From the NCBI GenBank assembly GCA_905183005.1, contig CAJJDO010000008.1:560927-624926 (forward strand): 64,000 nt of DNA, written 5' to 3'. Below are positions 23,611 through 35,610 of this stretch, in pieces (the first letter of the stretch is position 1; the number at the start of each line of letters is the position of its first letter). Source of the DNA: Paramecium pentaurelia. Lineage: Eukaryota > Ciliophora > Oligohymenophorea > Peniculida > Parameciidae. The translations under genes and the position numbers were made by a program. Under the pieces are notes generated by a model, which made no database searches, was not told the DNA's origin, and was given only the letters and a program-made list of their open reading frames with translations.

Positions 23611-23708
23611 AATCTATATATATGGAATCTTTTTTATAATCTACTATTACATTTTGTATTTCATATTCCAAATTATATTATAAATATAAAATATATTCAA
23701 TCAATTGA

Positions 23709-24559
23709 ATGTTGTCTAAATTTGTTTCATTTTAATCAACTGCAGGTATAAATTATAATAATCAAGAGAAAATAGAGATAAAATATTAAAAATGTTGTAA
23801 AATTGGGAATTGTTAAGAAGCTACATGCTTCTTGGAATAGATAATTTAGAATCTGAATAGAAATTCTTAAATTATTGTAAGCAGATATATATTTAATATA
23901 GAATAAATTTATGTTTTTAGAAGATTGCTTAGATTAGGAAAGAGTTTATAAACAATTCTTAATATCTTACAAAAATAACAAATTCATAATCCAAAAAAAC
24001 ATTTTCATCAAATTCCTCATGCAGTCAATGAAATGTCTACATATTCTGTCTATATATTATATTTCTTTTTCCATCTAATAGAAAATATTATGGTCATACA
24101 TTAAATGGGATTTTTTGAGAAAACATTTAATCATTAATTATTGAAAATCACATCTCATTCTTTTTGGACTCTTGGCTTATTAACATAATTAGTTTTTTAT
24201 TTAAATAGATTAAGATCTAATTTTAGAAGGTATTAATATTATTACTAAAGAGAGAGTCTGAGATGAAGTAATAAATTTCAAATGGCATATCTAATTAAGA
24301 ATTTATATCTTAAATTAGAGCCTTAACAAATGAAAGATATTAATTTGGATTATTGATTTTAAGAATTATAGGAGATCTTACTTGTGCTATGTAAAAAGCA
24401 TAAATACCAGAAAAATTAGTATCATAATTTAATATAAAATAGTTAAATACAAGATTTAATAGAGGATTAGTTGCTTTAGGAGGATTAATGAGTTCAGCCA
24501 TTTAAATATATTTACAAGCTACAAGAGAAGATAAAAAATAAAATGTATGTGAGGTTTGA
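23709..24559 (+). CDS. PEX11: Peroxisomal membrane proliferation factor PEX11-like
   Basis: About 255 residues. Introns removed: 32 nt (GTCTAAATTTG...CTGCAG) just after the start, 25 nt (GTAAGCAGATAT...AATATAG) and 23 nt (GTATTAATATTATTACTAAAGAG). The N-terminus then reads QQSRENRDKILKMLQNWE, the RDKxxRxxQ-like start of PEX11. The next block is VFRRLLRLGKSLQTILNIL, the amphipathic helix of the family. FWTLGLLTQLVFYLNRLRS and GLLILRIIGDLTCAMQ come later, and the last helix is GLVALGGLMSSAIQIYLQ. PEX11 elongates the peroxisomal membrane before fission. Domain order and size match. The exact first exon is my best joining rather than certain. Confidence 0.72.
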
Positions 24560-24911
24560 TGATTCAAAAAGTTTAGATTATTCTAAAAAATACAATTTAA
24601 ATTAATTATAATTTCTCTTTAAACAATTTAATTTGAATAATCATATTTATTTAATTAATTTATGGAATCAGAATTTTGATTTTATATTTTTGATTATATA
24701 AAACATATTTTATTTAAATTCAATATTTAATCTATTATCCTAAGATGGTTTATATTGTTAAATAAGAGTAGTTAAATATATTGATGATAAAATAAGATGT
24801 ATAATTTGGTTCGAGAATTAATATTAATTAATGAGTATTTTGTAAATGGATTCTGTTAATTCACTTTATAGTAAAAATTATCGTTTTTCAATAGGATAAA
24901 TTCAATATTAA
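24560..24911. other. Intergenic AT-rich spacer
   Basis: About 350 bp between two plus-strand genes. No frame on either strand reads as protein for more than a few residues, and no RNA gene is seen. Confidence 0.5.
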
Positions 24912-26245
24912 ATGAACTAAGTATATTTAATTTCTATTTTGATCATATCTACCTATTGTGCTTCATTTTTAGAAGAGCAACCAAGAATGCAGAATAAAAT
25001 TTATTCAATAAAATTGGATAGAACTTAATCTTAAGCAAGAAAATCATTTTTCGATTTTATAACAACAGGGCAACATTTTAGATCTAAGAGTGATATATTA
25101 GATGACATTGCATTAACATAAACAACATAGAAGGAGAATATAAAATTATATAATTTTAAAAATACATAATATACTGGTGAAATTAGTTTTGGGTCATAAG
25201 AAAACAAATTTAAAGTAGATTAATATGATTTATTATATTATAGGTTATATTTGATACTGGATCAGCTAATATTTGGTTGAATTCTGCAAGATGTAATGAT
25301 TATGGATGTAAAAATCATAAATAATATGATGGTTAAAAGAGTTTGACTTATGAACATTTAGGTTATGATTTAGATGTTGAATTTGGTACTGGTGAATTAA
25401 TGGGAGAGGTAAATAATAATATAATAAATTAAAAGATTAATGCAGATACTGCTTATGTTGGAAATGTAATGATTAGAAAATAAGAGTTTGCAGAAATAGT
25501 TAGAGAAAATGGAGATGTATTTGCTTTATCTGATTTTGATGGTATAGTTGGTTTAGCATATCCAACAATGGCTGCATATCATTTTAATCCATTATTTGAT
25601 AATATCATGCAATAAAAATTGTTGGATAGGAATGTGTTTTCATTTTACTTTTCAAGATAAGAAGGTTCTAGAACTTCAGAACTAACTTTAGGTGGATGGA
25701 ATTAAGATCATTTTGTTGGAGAATTACATTTTCATAATGTTGCAAATAAGTATTATTGGCTTTTAGAAGCAAATAACATATTAGTTAATGGAAAGGATAT
25801 TGGATTATGTAAAGGAGGTTGCAGTGTTATAGCAGATACTGGTACATCATTAATAACAGGGCCATCTAATGATTTATATGATATGTTAGATGCTCTTAAT
25901 ATAGATGAAAATTGTAAGAATATTAAAGAATTACCAACTTTAACATTTGTGTTAGATGGAATTCATTATGATCTTGATGCACATGATTATATAATGAAAA
26001 TAGATTCATATGGAAATGAAGTAAATAAATTAATATTATATAATTAGATTGCTTATGGATCTTTTGCATCTACAGACAGCTTCTTAGAAATGGGTGGAGG
26101 TTGTGAATGTGTTGGAACATTCATGCCACTTGACATTCCATTCCCTCAAGGACCAGCTTGGATATTAGGTGATACTTTTTTAAGCAAATATTATTCAGTT
26201 TATGATAGAGATAATGATAGAGTTGGATTTGCAAGATCTAAATGA
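24912..26245 (+). CDS. Secreted pepsin-like (cathepsin D-type) aspartyl protease
   Basis: About 415 residues. The N-terminus MNQVYLISILIISTYCAS is a good signal peptide, followed by a propeptide with LDDIALTQTTQ. Introns of 29 nt (GTAGATTAATATG...TTATAG), 27 nt (GTAAATAATAATAT...TAAAAG) and 27 nt (GTAAATAAATTAA...AATTAG) are removed. The two catalytic motifs are present: VIFDTGSANIW and VIADTGTSLITGPS. The flap region and the family's end (PAWILGDTFLSKYYSVYDR, DRVGFARSK) are also clear. It would act in lysosomes or food vacuoles, or be secreted. Unusual is the cysteine-rich insert GGGCECVG shortly before the end. No defect is visible. Confidence 0.92.
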
Positions 26246-26303
26246 TCATATCTTTTTAAATAAACATTTATTCATTATTTATTTAATCAAAAATTTAATA
26301 ATC

Positions 26304-26753
26304 ATGTAATAAATGGTTTCATAAAATAATGGAATTTGTTAAAATAACAATTCTAATTAGGATAACAAACAAAATTAAATTTAATGCATTCCAAACTTTA
26401 ATTTCTAATACAATTAAATATTTATGCAAACATCTTAAATAAAATCCAATTTGTAAAATAACGGAACTTTTATGCAATAAGCCTATAATGGGATTAATCA
26501 AGATAGAATATTGAATAATCAATAAAGATATTCTTTTAATAACAAATTCTCTGAATTTAAGTCTTCATAATAAAATAATGAGAATAATAATTTTAAATAG
26601 TTTAAATAAAATATAAATTTAGGTAACATGAATTAATATTAGATAATTATATAAAATAATGATAAAATGGAAATTGAATAAGATTTTTTATAATAAAATA
26701 TGTAAAATGTTATTTTAGATGCAATTAAAGATTGTGATTAATTTAAAAATTGA
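26304..26753 (+). CDS. Asn/Gln-rich low-complexity protein
   Basis: An uninterrupted frame of 149 codons in the ciliate code, with no intron, ending in TGA at 26751. About half of the residues are Asn or Gln; most Gln are TAA/TAG. A typical stretch is FNNKFSEFKSSQQNNENNN. There is no hydrophobic segment. Composition is prion-like or RNA-granule-like, but that is inference from composition only. It lies 58 bp after the aspartyl protease on the same strand and 78 bp before the convergent four-helix gene. Confidence 0.6.
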
Positions 26754-26830
26754 TTTTTTATGAATATATAATATTAATAATTGAATTTGTTTTTAATTAT
26801 TATATACTAATATATAACATATTTATTTAT

Positions 26831-27352
26831 TCATCGAGCCCATAATAAATTAATTTTAAAACTATGATAAAAGGCATCTGGAAACTTTGATTATAATTTT
26901 GACATTGCATTAAAATAGTATAACAATATTATAATCCAAAAAAAATCACTTAAAATGAAGGTTGAAATTTAAGAGTTTTCAATATAACAAGTACCCCATA
27001 GTTTATTTAATTAAGTCATCATCATTATAAATGAAATAAGCTTAAAAATTATAGAAGGTATTGTTGCAATCAAAATATATGTTTTTTTCAATCTATTTAT
27101 GACGAAAGCAAATACAATTAGAGCTACTAAAACGAAATAATATGATATTGTTTAAAATACTAAAGCAGAATTTAAACCACAATGTTGATCTATAATTTAT
27201 TAAATATTGTTACTTATTTCAGATGTTTTAACACTAAAAACTATAGCTTCAACTAAGCATACAATTATTGAGATGATCAATGAAATTAATAATACTTTTA
27301 AAGGAGCTATCAATCTTGTAGATATTGATGTAGAAATTAGTCCCTATTCCAT
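26831..27352 (-). CDS. Four-helix membrane protein, unrecognised
   Basis: A continuous frame of 173 codons without introns. Four hydrophobic segments are seen: VLLISLIISIIVCLVEAIVF, YYFVLVALIVFAFVI, ILIATIPSIIFKLISFIMMM and FILSDFFWIIILLYYF. The loop after the first helix carries QQIIDQHCGLNS and the one after the third WGTCYIENS, so two cysteines face the same side. The topology recalls tetraspan proteins but I do not recognise a family. It starts 34 bp from the end of the next minus-strand gene. Confidence 0.65.
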
Positions 27353-27385
27353 TAAAATTTTATAAATATATATATAATAAATATT

Positions 27386-28629
27386 TCACCCAATAAGATT
27401 CGTAAATTTTTCAACTTTATATGTTTATCCTTAACTATCACAAAATACTAGTTTGTTAGTCTTATCAAAATAATTAAGAAATTCAATTTGAATGTTTTAG
27501 GTTGGTACTTTAAACTTCTTCTTTTATTATGTGATATAATCATAAACTCTAACTTTATTCTTTTTGTTCACATAAACAAATAATTCTTTATTGATAATTT
27601 ATGGATGTTAGATATACATTAAATGAAAACAAGGTAAATTTGTATGATAATAAATTAATGCTGAATATTATTCTGTTAACAATTGATCATATTCTGGGTT
27701 TGTTAATAAATTTGTTATAGTGATTATCTTAAATTGATTTGAAACTCTCAATATATCAACATTTTCAAAATATACTGACTCACCTATTACATGACCTCCT
27801 TAATAAATTAATTATGTCTAATTTTTATTCAATAAATAAATAAAACCACCAAGTTTACTGATTACCTATTATATAAATGATGATTTTTTACAATAATTTA
27901 AAGAGTCTTAGTTATATGAATTAAATCAATATTATGTTGCAATTCTTATTAAAAAATCAAATCCTTAGAAAGTTTATCATTATCATAACTAACCATATAA
28001 CAGTTTATAGTCTTATTATCAGCATTTGCTAATAGTAATTTATTTTAAATTGAATTTTTAGATGCTTTATAACTAATATCTTTTATTGCAATTACAGATA
28101 TATTTTCACAATCTTAAGAATTTGATATATAACATTCTGGGTAAAAACTTTATAAAGAAATAAAGGTTTTTTAATAATTTTTTTTCTGTAATGCAAGTAC
28201 CAATGTATAATCAGAACTAGCTCCTGTAATAAATGAACATTCTTTTGGCTATTCTTATGGAAGTGGCTACAAGTTTTGACTTATTTATTCATATGATTTT
28301 TTATTTTCATTTATCTATTCTTTTAAAATAGCTTTCTTTAACTCAAATTACTTTTTAAGATCTTTTTTTCTTAGTTCAAATAAATCAATCTAATAAGAAT
28401 TTGCTGCCAATAAACATTATTCTTGATACAATTATTACTTCTTATCTAATTGATTTTATCTTTGAATTTCTTATGTTTTTTCAATGTTAAGTTTCTTTTT
28501 TAAATGAATTATTTTTTTTTGATATTATTCAATCATAGTATCCCAAACCAAAGCTTATTCCCTATTTATTATTTGTAATTGCTTAATATCAACTGTATAA
28601 TCATGTTAATATGTTTAATCTTAATTCAT
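27386..28629 (-). CDS. Coiled coil plus propeller-like protein, unrecognised
   Basis: About 405 residues after removal of a 26-nt intron (GTAAAAAATCATC...TAATAG). Residues 1-125 form a charged coiled coil (EQYQKKIIHLKKKLNIEK, FELRKKDLKKQFELKK). The rest is built of short strands such as VISKLGGFIYLLNKNQ and VYVNKKNKVRVYDYITQQ, spaced like WD-type propeller blades but without clear WD dipeptides. It could be a degenerate WD40 protein. Reading the run of nine A residues near 28511-28519 exactly as written keeps the frame open, so no frameshift is present. No close family recognised. Confidence 0.55.
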
Positions 28630-28667
28630 TAAAATTTTTAGAAATATAAAAACAATATTATTTTTAA

Positions 28668-29127
28668 TCATTTTCTTCTTTATTTTTCTAGTAATTATTC
28701 AAATATTTCAGCAGGCAATTTGACTAAAGTTTGACGTGCCTTCTTTGTCCATTTTTTAATGTTTTTTGTTTCTTTTATAATTTAAAGATCAGCTGTCTTA
28801 TATTTATTTAATTCATCTTATTTCTTCTTATTTTTTTTTCTCAATTTTTCTTCTTAAATCTTAAATAAATATTAATAAATACCTTCTTTTCTTTTTCAGC
28901 TTTATATTCTTTCAAATACTCTTATAATTCTTTCTTTTATTATCTTTATTTTTACTTTTCTTCCCATGAAACTTTATGAAATCTTTTATTTCTTGAACTT
29001 GATCTAATATTATAATGATGATTTCATACTTAGTTGAAAGTTTCTTCCAAGGATTTCCAGATTTTGGCATCCCAACTAGGATTTCATTTTATTATTGAAT
29101 TTGTTTAATTTCTTATCCTTCACTCAT
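28668..29127 (-). CDS. CCDC86/Cgr1-like nucleolar protein
   Basis: About 136 residues, highly basic, after a 26-nt intron (GTATGAAATCATC...ATATTAG) and a 23-nt intron (GTATTTATTAATA...TTTAAG). The start contains VGMPKSGNPWKKLSTK, followed after the intron by RFHKVSWEEKQKQRQQKKE. The C-terminus is IKETKNIKKWTKKARQTL and KLPAEIFEQLL. This matches the Cgr1/CCDC86 pattern (PKSGRxWK...SW..K...RN..K.K...) that I recall. The family works in the nucleolus in 60S rRNA processing or in perichromosomal coating. Small size is normal for Cgr1. Confidence 0.75.
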
Positions 29128-29201
29128 TATAATTAATTAAAATAAATAATTTTAATATTGAGGCTTATATTTATTTAATAAATAGTTATTATATATATAT
29201 A

Positions 29202-30294
29202 TCAATTTAGTTAGGGTAATTAAGTATGTGATTTAAATGATATTATCTTTCCATTTCTATTCTTATTTGATGTTGACAATGATAATATATTTTCAATATT
29301 ACTAATGGTTCTCTCATTTTTTGGTAATTATGTAAATCTAGGAGAAATTTATAAATAAGTTTGTCTGGGAGATAGATTGTATGATGAAAATTTATTATCT
29401 TATAATTACTTTTATTGCTATAGTACGAATTGTTCAAATGGAATCCCTAATAAATTTTAAATAACATCAGATTTAGTAATAAATCTAGTCTTATTTTAGT
29501 CTATATATTTAAAACATGATAAAATAGTTTCTTGTTTGACAGGCTATATATCATTTATTATTTTATAAAATCTTTTTAGGAATAAACTATTACTGTTAGA
29601 TACTCAATTATTAATGGCCTTAAAATAGGTAATCTAAATAATTGTTATAATTTTCCTATAGCAATTCTATTTTAACTTTTTCAAAGGAATCTCTCCATGT
29701 AAGAATGCATAATAATAATTCATTTAATAAAGACTCAATTTCTGATGGTAAAAGAACATTCTTATCAATTTAGTAGCTAGATCTTAACATAGCCAATTCA
29801 GTTAATTCAGGGTGTTCTTATGGTAATATTGTTTTAATGAAGCTATTTTATATTCGATTTAATAATTTACTCATTATAGGATACCTAACCATCTTTATCA
29901 TAATCCAAATATTTAATAAGAGTATCTAATTATTACTTGGTTAAATGTATTTCTTAGTTGTCTTATAGAAATTCATAAAATTCCTTAACTCCAAGCTTAA
30001 TTTTATTGTTTTAATCTAATCTTTTAAAACTTGTGAAGGGTTCGAATAGTCTCTATGCACATAATTCTTATCGTGTAAGTTCTATGTCAATTTCTGATTC
30101 TCCCAAAATTATCAAGAGTTTAACAAACTATTTCATAAATAAATTATATTAAATTGAGTGTAGACTTTAGGAATTTCTTTTATTTTTCAATTTAACTATT
30201 GTTATTTTGTATTAAACTAAGCATTTAACAATAAATTAAAGTCATGTGAGAATTTAATATCTAGCTATTTTATTTCAGTTAGATTAATTAACAT
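29202..30294 (-). CDS. EF-hand calcium-binding protein
   Basis: About 335 residues after introns of 22 nt (GTTTAATACAAAATAACAATAG), 25 nt (GTTAAACTC...GGGAG) and 22 nt (GTAATAGTTTATTCCTAAAAAG). The best EF loop is DYDKDGQVSYNE near 29890, with correct Asp/Asp/Asp/Gly/Glu spacing. A degenerate loop (DQNNKIKLGVKE) precedes it and another (DQNKTRFITKSD) lies in the C-terminal part. The end is Ser/Asn-rich and polar. It is not a calmodulin because it is twice as long and only one loop is perfect. Ca2+ binding is likely for one site; function unknown. The overlapping open frame at 29243-29437 was rejected as a shadow. Confidence 0.68.
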
Positions 30295-30758
30295 TATGTG
30301 ATTATTAGAATAAAACTATAGAAACAAAAAAGTTAGAATATAATTATGGTATATATATTAATAATTTGAATATTATTGGTTTATTGCGAAATTTAAAAGT
30401 GATTGAATAAAAAAGTTAAAATAAATAATTATGTTAAATTATTAGATATATTTTTAACATTTTGTAAGAATCAAATAGTAATGATATATAAATTGATTTA
30501 ATTGATTTGATTACTTAATAATTATACATAGTTATAGAATAATAAAGAATTTATATATAAGAATAAAAAATTAATCAGAATTTTATTTAAGAGAATTTAA
30601 AGAAGAAACTTTTACTGACTTTGATGATATTTTAAATAGACAGAAATGGGTTATTAAATTTAATATATATATTGAGAATTTTAGTTTTATATTGATTAAT
30701 TTATTGAAACAATAAATTTTACTTGATATAAATATATAAATAATAAATAACATTAAAA
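30295..30758. other. Intergenic region with one coding-like island
   Basis: Mostly A/T-rich. On the plus strand about 30575-30660 reads SEFYLREFKEETFTDFDDIL and a little further, with normal coding composition, but the frame has no usable ATG and cannot be joined to the kinase at 30759 with a GT-AG intron I can see. It may be a gene remnant or a missed exon. Confidence 0.4.
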
Positions 30759-32346
30759 ATGGATAAAAAAGGTAACTTTGAGAGATTAAGAAATAAATTG
30801 AAAAGTGATTTATTTAAGAATGAGAATTAATAAAAATAGAATGTTTAAGAAATTATCAATCAATGTCCATAAATTTTAGAATATGTTCATTGTTCAAGTT
30901 AAAGTGAATTTAAAGAGGATGCACCTAAAATAATTGATTATTTGTCTAATTAAAAACAACTTGAATAAATGAAGCAATCATTCAAAAATATCTATTAAAT
31001 TGGAAAGATTTTAGGTGAAGGAGCACATGCAGTTGTTAGATAATGTTGGCAAATAACAAATCCAGATGAAACATATGCTGTTAAGATTTCAAGAAATGCT
31101 GATCCGGAAATTACTGAGATTATGAAATAAACATTCCTTAATACTGTGTCTTTAAATCATCCTTATATTTGCAAAACAAATATGCTTTATATTGATCCAA
31201 ATATGGAGTGCTCTTATTTAGTAATGGAGTATTTACCTTATCCAAGTCTCTAACATATATTAAAGGAGAGAAAAACTTTAGATCTGAATGAAACATGCAT
31301 AATCATGAGATAATTATTTGAGGCTGCGTCATATATTCATAAAGTTGGATTATGTCATAGAGACATTAAGCCAGATAATATTGTTTTTGATAATGATACT
31401 AATTCCATTAAGTTAATTGATTTTGGTGTTTCAAAAAGATTTCTTGTAGCTGAAAAGAATTGCAAAGACATCAAAAATAATCTTATGTGGACAGTAACAG
31501 GAACAATGCCATATTAGGCTCCTGAACTATGGGTTGGTTCAGGATATTCAAAATAGATTGATGTCTGGGCTATTGGAGTTGTATGCTATCAGATGTTATG
31601 TGGTAAATTACCTATTGATTAAGAAAATCAAATGGAAAGCTTTTCCACTTAATCTGAGTATACAGGACATTTGTAACAACCAGAATTTCTTCAATTACCT
31701 CCTTTGGTCATTGATTTTATCAAAAGAATATTGAAATGGAATCCAGAAAAAAGAATTACTTCTGCTTGTATAGATTTATTATTTAATTTTAGAGGCTTTA
31801 CTCCATCCTTGGCTTTATTAACCTAAGATATTTTCTAAGCATATAAAAATGAGATCAAAGGATGACATCGTTCTTGGGTCTAGTGATAAACCTCTTTTGG
31901 GTATAGTAAGGTCTATGTAAGCAAATATGAAAATATTACAATAATCTGTTTCTAATTCTAATGAATAATTTATTGAAAAAAGAGATTTAACTAAAAATCA
32001 TGGATAAATCATTATTGCATATAAAGAAACTAGTTAGTAAATCAGAGAGAAATCTATTCACTTTTAATAATCAATCCATTCAATTAATCTTACCAAGTGC
32101 TCCGCTAAATCAAGTACCGATGATGTCAAAGATCTATTTGATGTCATAAATTTTTGTGACAGCAATTCCTCCTTTGAGTCTTTAGAAGAGAAACAATAAT
32201 TATAAGCTCAATAATAAAAATAAGCCTAGCAGTAGTAACAGCAAAAATTAGGTTTCTCCTAACGACTAGGTGTAATTAAGGAGGAACCAGAAACTCCCTA
32301 TAGTGATTAACTTAAGAAAACAACTAAAGAAATCGATTAGATTTGA
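30759..32346 (+). CDS. CAMK-type Ser/Thr protein kinase
   Basis: About 520 residues. The N-terminal 80 residues are charged. The kinase domain runs from GKILGEGAHAVVRQC (glycine loop) through YAVKIS, HRDIKPDN, DFGVSKRF, GTMPYQAPELW and DVWAIGVVCYQM. All catalytic residues are present. Removing a 25-nt intron (GTATAGATTTATT...TTTTAG) restores ALLHPWLYQPK, the normal end of a CAMK domain, and extends the protein past an otherwise premature TGA. The C-terminal 170 residues are low-complexity with a Gln run (QAQQQKQAQQQQQQK). It resembles the unusual CAMK/ULK-like kinases that are abundant in Paramecium. No EF-hands, so it is not a CDPK. Confidence 0.85.
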
Positions 32347-32594
32347 TTCAATATATATTTATATATATAGTTAAATGTAAGTTATGACAAAAGCAGAAAA
32401 ATTTAAATTAAGAAGTTATAACTGATGCTTTATAAATTTCATTTTTCCTTTGTTCAAATGGTAATCTATTTCAATTTTATGATTTTAAATTTTAACCAAA
32501 TAAATATATTTGGTACTTGACATTATAAAAAAAAAGTTCAAATGTTTAATTATTTATTATATAATAAATACATAAATAAATAAGAAAAAAACGA

Positions 32595-33578
32595 ATGAAT
32601 GAATAAACAATTTCACAAAAATTTTATGAAGATTAAAGTAGAGAATTAAGAGAAAAATATTAGAAAGCTAAAGATGGAGGAAGTATTTTAATAGATTAAC
32701 AAAATTAGGTAATTCTTAGAATAATCCAAAAAGAGATAAGGCTTAGAGAATTCTTTTATTAATTATGATTCTTTATTCAATTATATTGATTACTTTTGTT
32801 TTGTTTTTATATTGGGTTAGAGATTTCAGATATTTTTGCTATAACATTTTGAATGATTTTAGCGAGTAAGGTATTGTATATTCTAGCTAGGATAAATCAT
32901 TGGAGCTGTATATATTGGATTAATTGGATTATGGTTTGTATTAACAGGCTTTAATGTAGTATTATATGATATTTTGGCTGGATATTTAATTCAACCGTTT
33001 TGGTTTGCATTATTAACAGTATCTATAGCTAAATTTTTAGCAAAGTAATATTTATATTGATGTATAACAATAGATATTTTGGTTTTCTAATAGGGCGATA
33101 TTGTGTAAGAAATTATATATATATGGCAATGAATGAAAATATTTATTTTATTACATGTTATTTGGCAACAGAAAGAAAACCAGTGAAAGTTATGTATTTA
33201 ATATAATTTTTGGCTATTCCTACAATATTTAAAACATATGCTTGTGGATTGTTCAGAATAACACATTGGTAATTCATTCATCCAACTATATTTGGTACTG
33301 TAGTTTGGGCAGGTTTTTGGGTATACATGGGATCAAATCTGGAATCATTATCTGAGTTATTATAATCAGGAGATACAAGTAATTATGTTCCATTTTGGCT
33401 GAAATTAGGAATGTTTATTACAATAGTATTAATTATTTATTATTTCATCAAATTAACAAAATAAATATATTAAGAAATTTAGAATGATGCAAGTTTGGCT
33501 GAATTAAGTCATATTTTAGAGAAAGAGGAAGAAGAGGAAGACAAACTTATTAATTAATAATAAGAATCTGATTTATGA
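32595..33578 (+). CDS. VTT-domain (DedA/TVP38/TMEM64-like) membrane protein
   Basis: About 295 residues after three introns: 26 nt (GTATTTTAATAG...AATTAG), 20 nt (GTATTGTATATTCTAGCTAG) and 29 nt (GTAATATTTATATTG...ACAATAG). The N-terminus is cytosolic and polar. Then follow hydrophobic segments with the family's pattern: IGAVYIGLIGLWFVLTGF, AKYFGFLIGRYCVRNY, and the closing ITHWQFIHPTIFGT then GFWVYMGSNLESLSELLQSG. The last helix and an acidic tail (EKEEEEEDKL) end the protein. VTT proteins such as TMEM41B and TMEM64 are phospholipid scramblases of ER/Golgi membranes. Assignment to the VTT superfamily is good; the subfamily is not determined. Confidence 0.75.
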
Positions 33579-33685
33579 TAAATATTATTATAATATTTAA
33601 TCAAGAATAAAAATGATTATTTCATATTTACAAATAAATATATAAATGAATAACAAATTATCATTTCAAAATTGTTCATAATATA

Positions 33686-34124
33686 TCATCTTTTTTATTT
33701 TTATGTAGTAATTTTATCTCCATTTTTACCATCAAGAGTATCTACAGAAGTAATATCATTAAATTAAACTTTCAATTATTTTTATTCTCTTTAATCATTT
33801 TTTTTTAAAATTGTTGTTTTTTTATTATTTATTTAATCATTTGGACTATTTTTTATATCATCATAATTAATGTTATCTTAACCTGAATTTACTGATCCAA
33901 ATGTTTAAATTGGATAAGCTTCTTTTTAAATTTTTTAATTATGCTTTTAAACTTAAGATTAAGAAGGTTAGACATTATTTAGATTATATTAAGTTCCTTT
34001 ACTTTCTTATTCTTCTTTTATTGTTTATAAATGTTCTTATATTCCTTATTCTTATTTAAATTCTTCTTAATTTGAATTAGTATAATTTAATTCGTTTTTC
34101 TATTTTTAATTAAAAATTGTCCTC

Positions 34125-34165
<41 letters not shown>

Positions 34166-35556
34166 TTAAGATGGTTAAATTTAATTAATACTGATATCAT
34201 TTATACTTAATCCATCTATTTCATTTTCGAATTCTTCATCAATATCACTATCTTCCTCATATTATTTCTTAAACATTAATTATTCCAAAGCTCCTTTTGT
34301 ATCTTTTAATGCAAATTCATCTAAACTTTCTATTGGATTATATTTTCTTTCTGGTCCATCATAACCATCTTATTCACCATAACCAGCAGAATTATGATCT
34401 CCATAAATAAACTTTTTCAATTAACTAGTATTTAATTTTTAATTTGTTTCAACCAATGATCCAAGCATACTTAAATTATCCATTGATTAAATTATATTAT
34501 TTTTTTCTCTTTTTTATTATTAAATCAATATTAAAGGTATTGATGCAATAAGATTATCTACTTTAAAAAATAATTGTCTTGCAAAAATTACATCCACAGT
34601 AAGAATATATTAATAACTTATTCTTTTTGTTTTTAATGTACTTTATGGGAAAATTGACATTTTATTATCTGTTTTTCCTAATGGTAGAATTATCTTAGCT
34701 TTAATTTATTTTGATTAATGAGCTTATATTTATTCTAACATAAAATAATCCATTACCATTTATTTCTTATAAATAAATATCAAAATAATTTGATAACTTT
34801 CTTTTTTATTGTTTATATAAAACTACTAATTAAGATGAAATTTTCAATTCAAATTTTTACACAGCTACATTTGATTAACTATTATCCACTTATAAAATTA
34901 ATGATATAGTATCTCCAAATATATATTATGCTTTGTTTAACTAAATATTCACTTTTGTATTCTAAATTTAATTATTTATTACCCCAGTTGAAAAGCAACA
35001 CCTTTTATCAATTTTTGAAACTTCTGAATATTCTATTGGAATAGTATTTTAAATTTGTATTTTTTACAATATATGAACTACAACTCTATGTTTTTTTGGT
35101 ACTTTATATAAGTTTTTTTCATCCTCACTTTATATACTCACAGAGAGAAAATACAGAATTCTACATTGTACCATTTTGTAATAATTTATTGTAAAACTTG
35201 GATATAATTATGGAACTTCTAATTCAAAATATTTTTTGCAAGCTATTATTGGCATTTTTCTAATATTCAGCTTAATTATACATCCCAAAGTCTGCTATTT
35301 TTTTCTATTTTTTATATATGAACTATTTAAAGCTAAAGAATTAGTTAAAAGAGTCTAATTAATTGACTTTCTCTTAGCCGCAGAGCTATATTAGTTTCTA
35401 TTGAAATTTTACTTTTAAATACATAAGACCAGCTTAAATATCCTTTGTTTTGATTTTCATATATACCACTCCTTTAATAATTTCTCCGGGATAATAGCTA
35501 GCCTTGTCAATTTTTATAGAAATCTATGCTTGCTCAGGAGTTAGAGTATACATCAT
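33686..35556 (-). CDS. Arrestin-domain protein with polyglutamine tract
   Basis: About 600 residues. From the ATG at 35556 the N-terminal arrestin fold begins QISIKIDKASYYPGEIIKG and VVYMKIKTKDIQAGLMYLKV. The C-terminal arrestin half ends around 34550-34680 with SYQYILTVDVIFARQLFFKV. After it, a 250-residue tail carries an acidic stretch (YEEDSDIDEEFENEIDG), then 13 consecutive Gln encoded by (TAA)n plus one TAG (34125-34163), and then a Gln/Lys-rich disordered end. Arrestin-like proteins are adaptors that link membrane cargo to trafficking or ubiquitin ligases. The downstream ATG at about 34481 is internal because the arrestin frame runs straight into it. Confidence 0.75.
34125..34163 (-). 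repeat. Trinucleotide repeat (TTA/TAA)13 coding polyglutamine
   Basis: Thirteen units of the triplet, inside the arrestin-like gene. Read on the minus strand it is twelve TAA and one TAG codon, i.e. 13 Gln in the ciliate code. In the standard code this would be a string of stops. Confidence 0.95.
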
Positions 35557-35610
35557 ATTATAATAAAATAATTATAGAACCAATAAATCCTAATCTTTGA
35601 TCAAAAATAT

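Noticed and set aside
29243..29437. Minus-strand open frame of 64 codons
   Set aside because: It overlaps the EF-hand gene in another frame and would overlap the next gene's start; the accepted frame stops cleanly at 29202.
34125..34163. Microsatellite as non-coding repeat or regulatory element
   Set aside because: It is in frame within the arrestin-like gene and reads as 13 Gln, so a coding explanation is sufficient.
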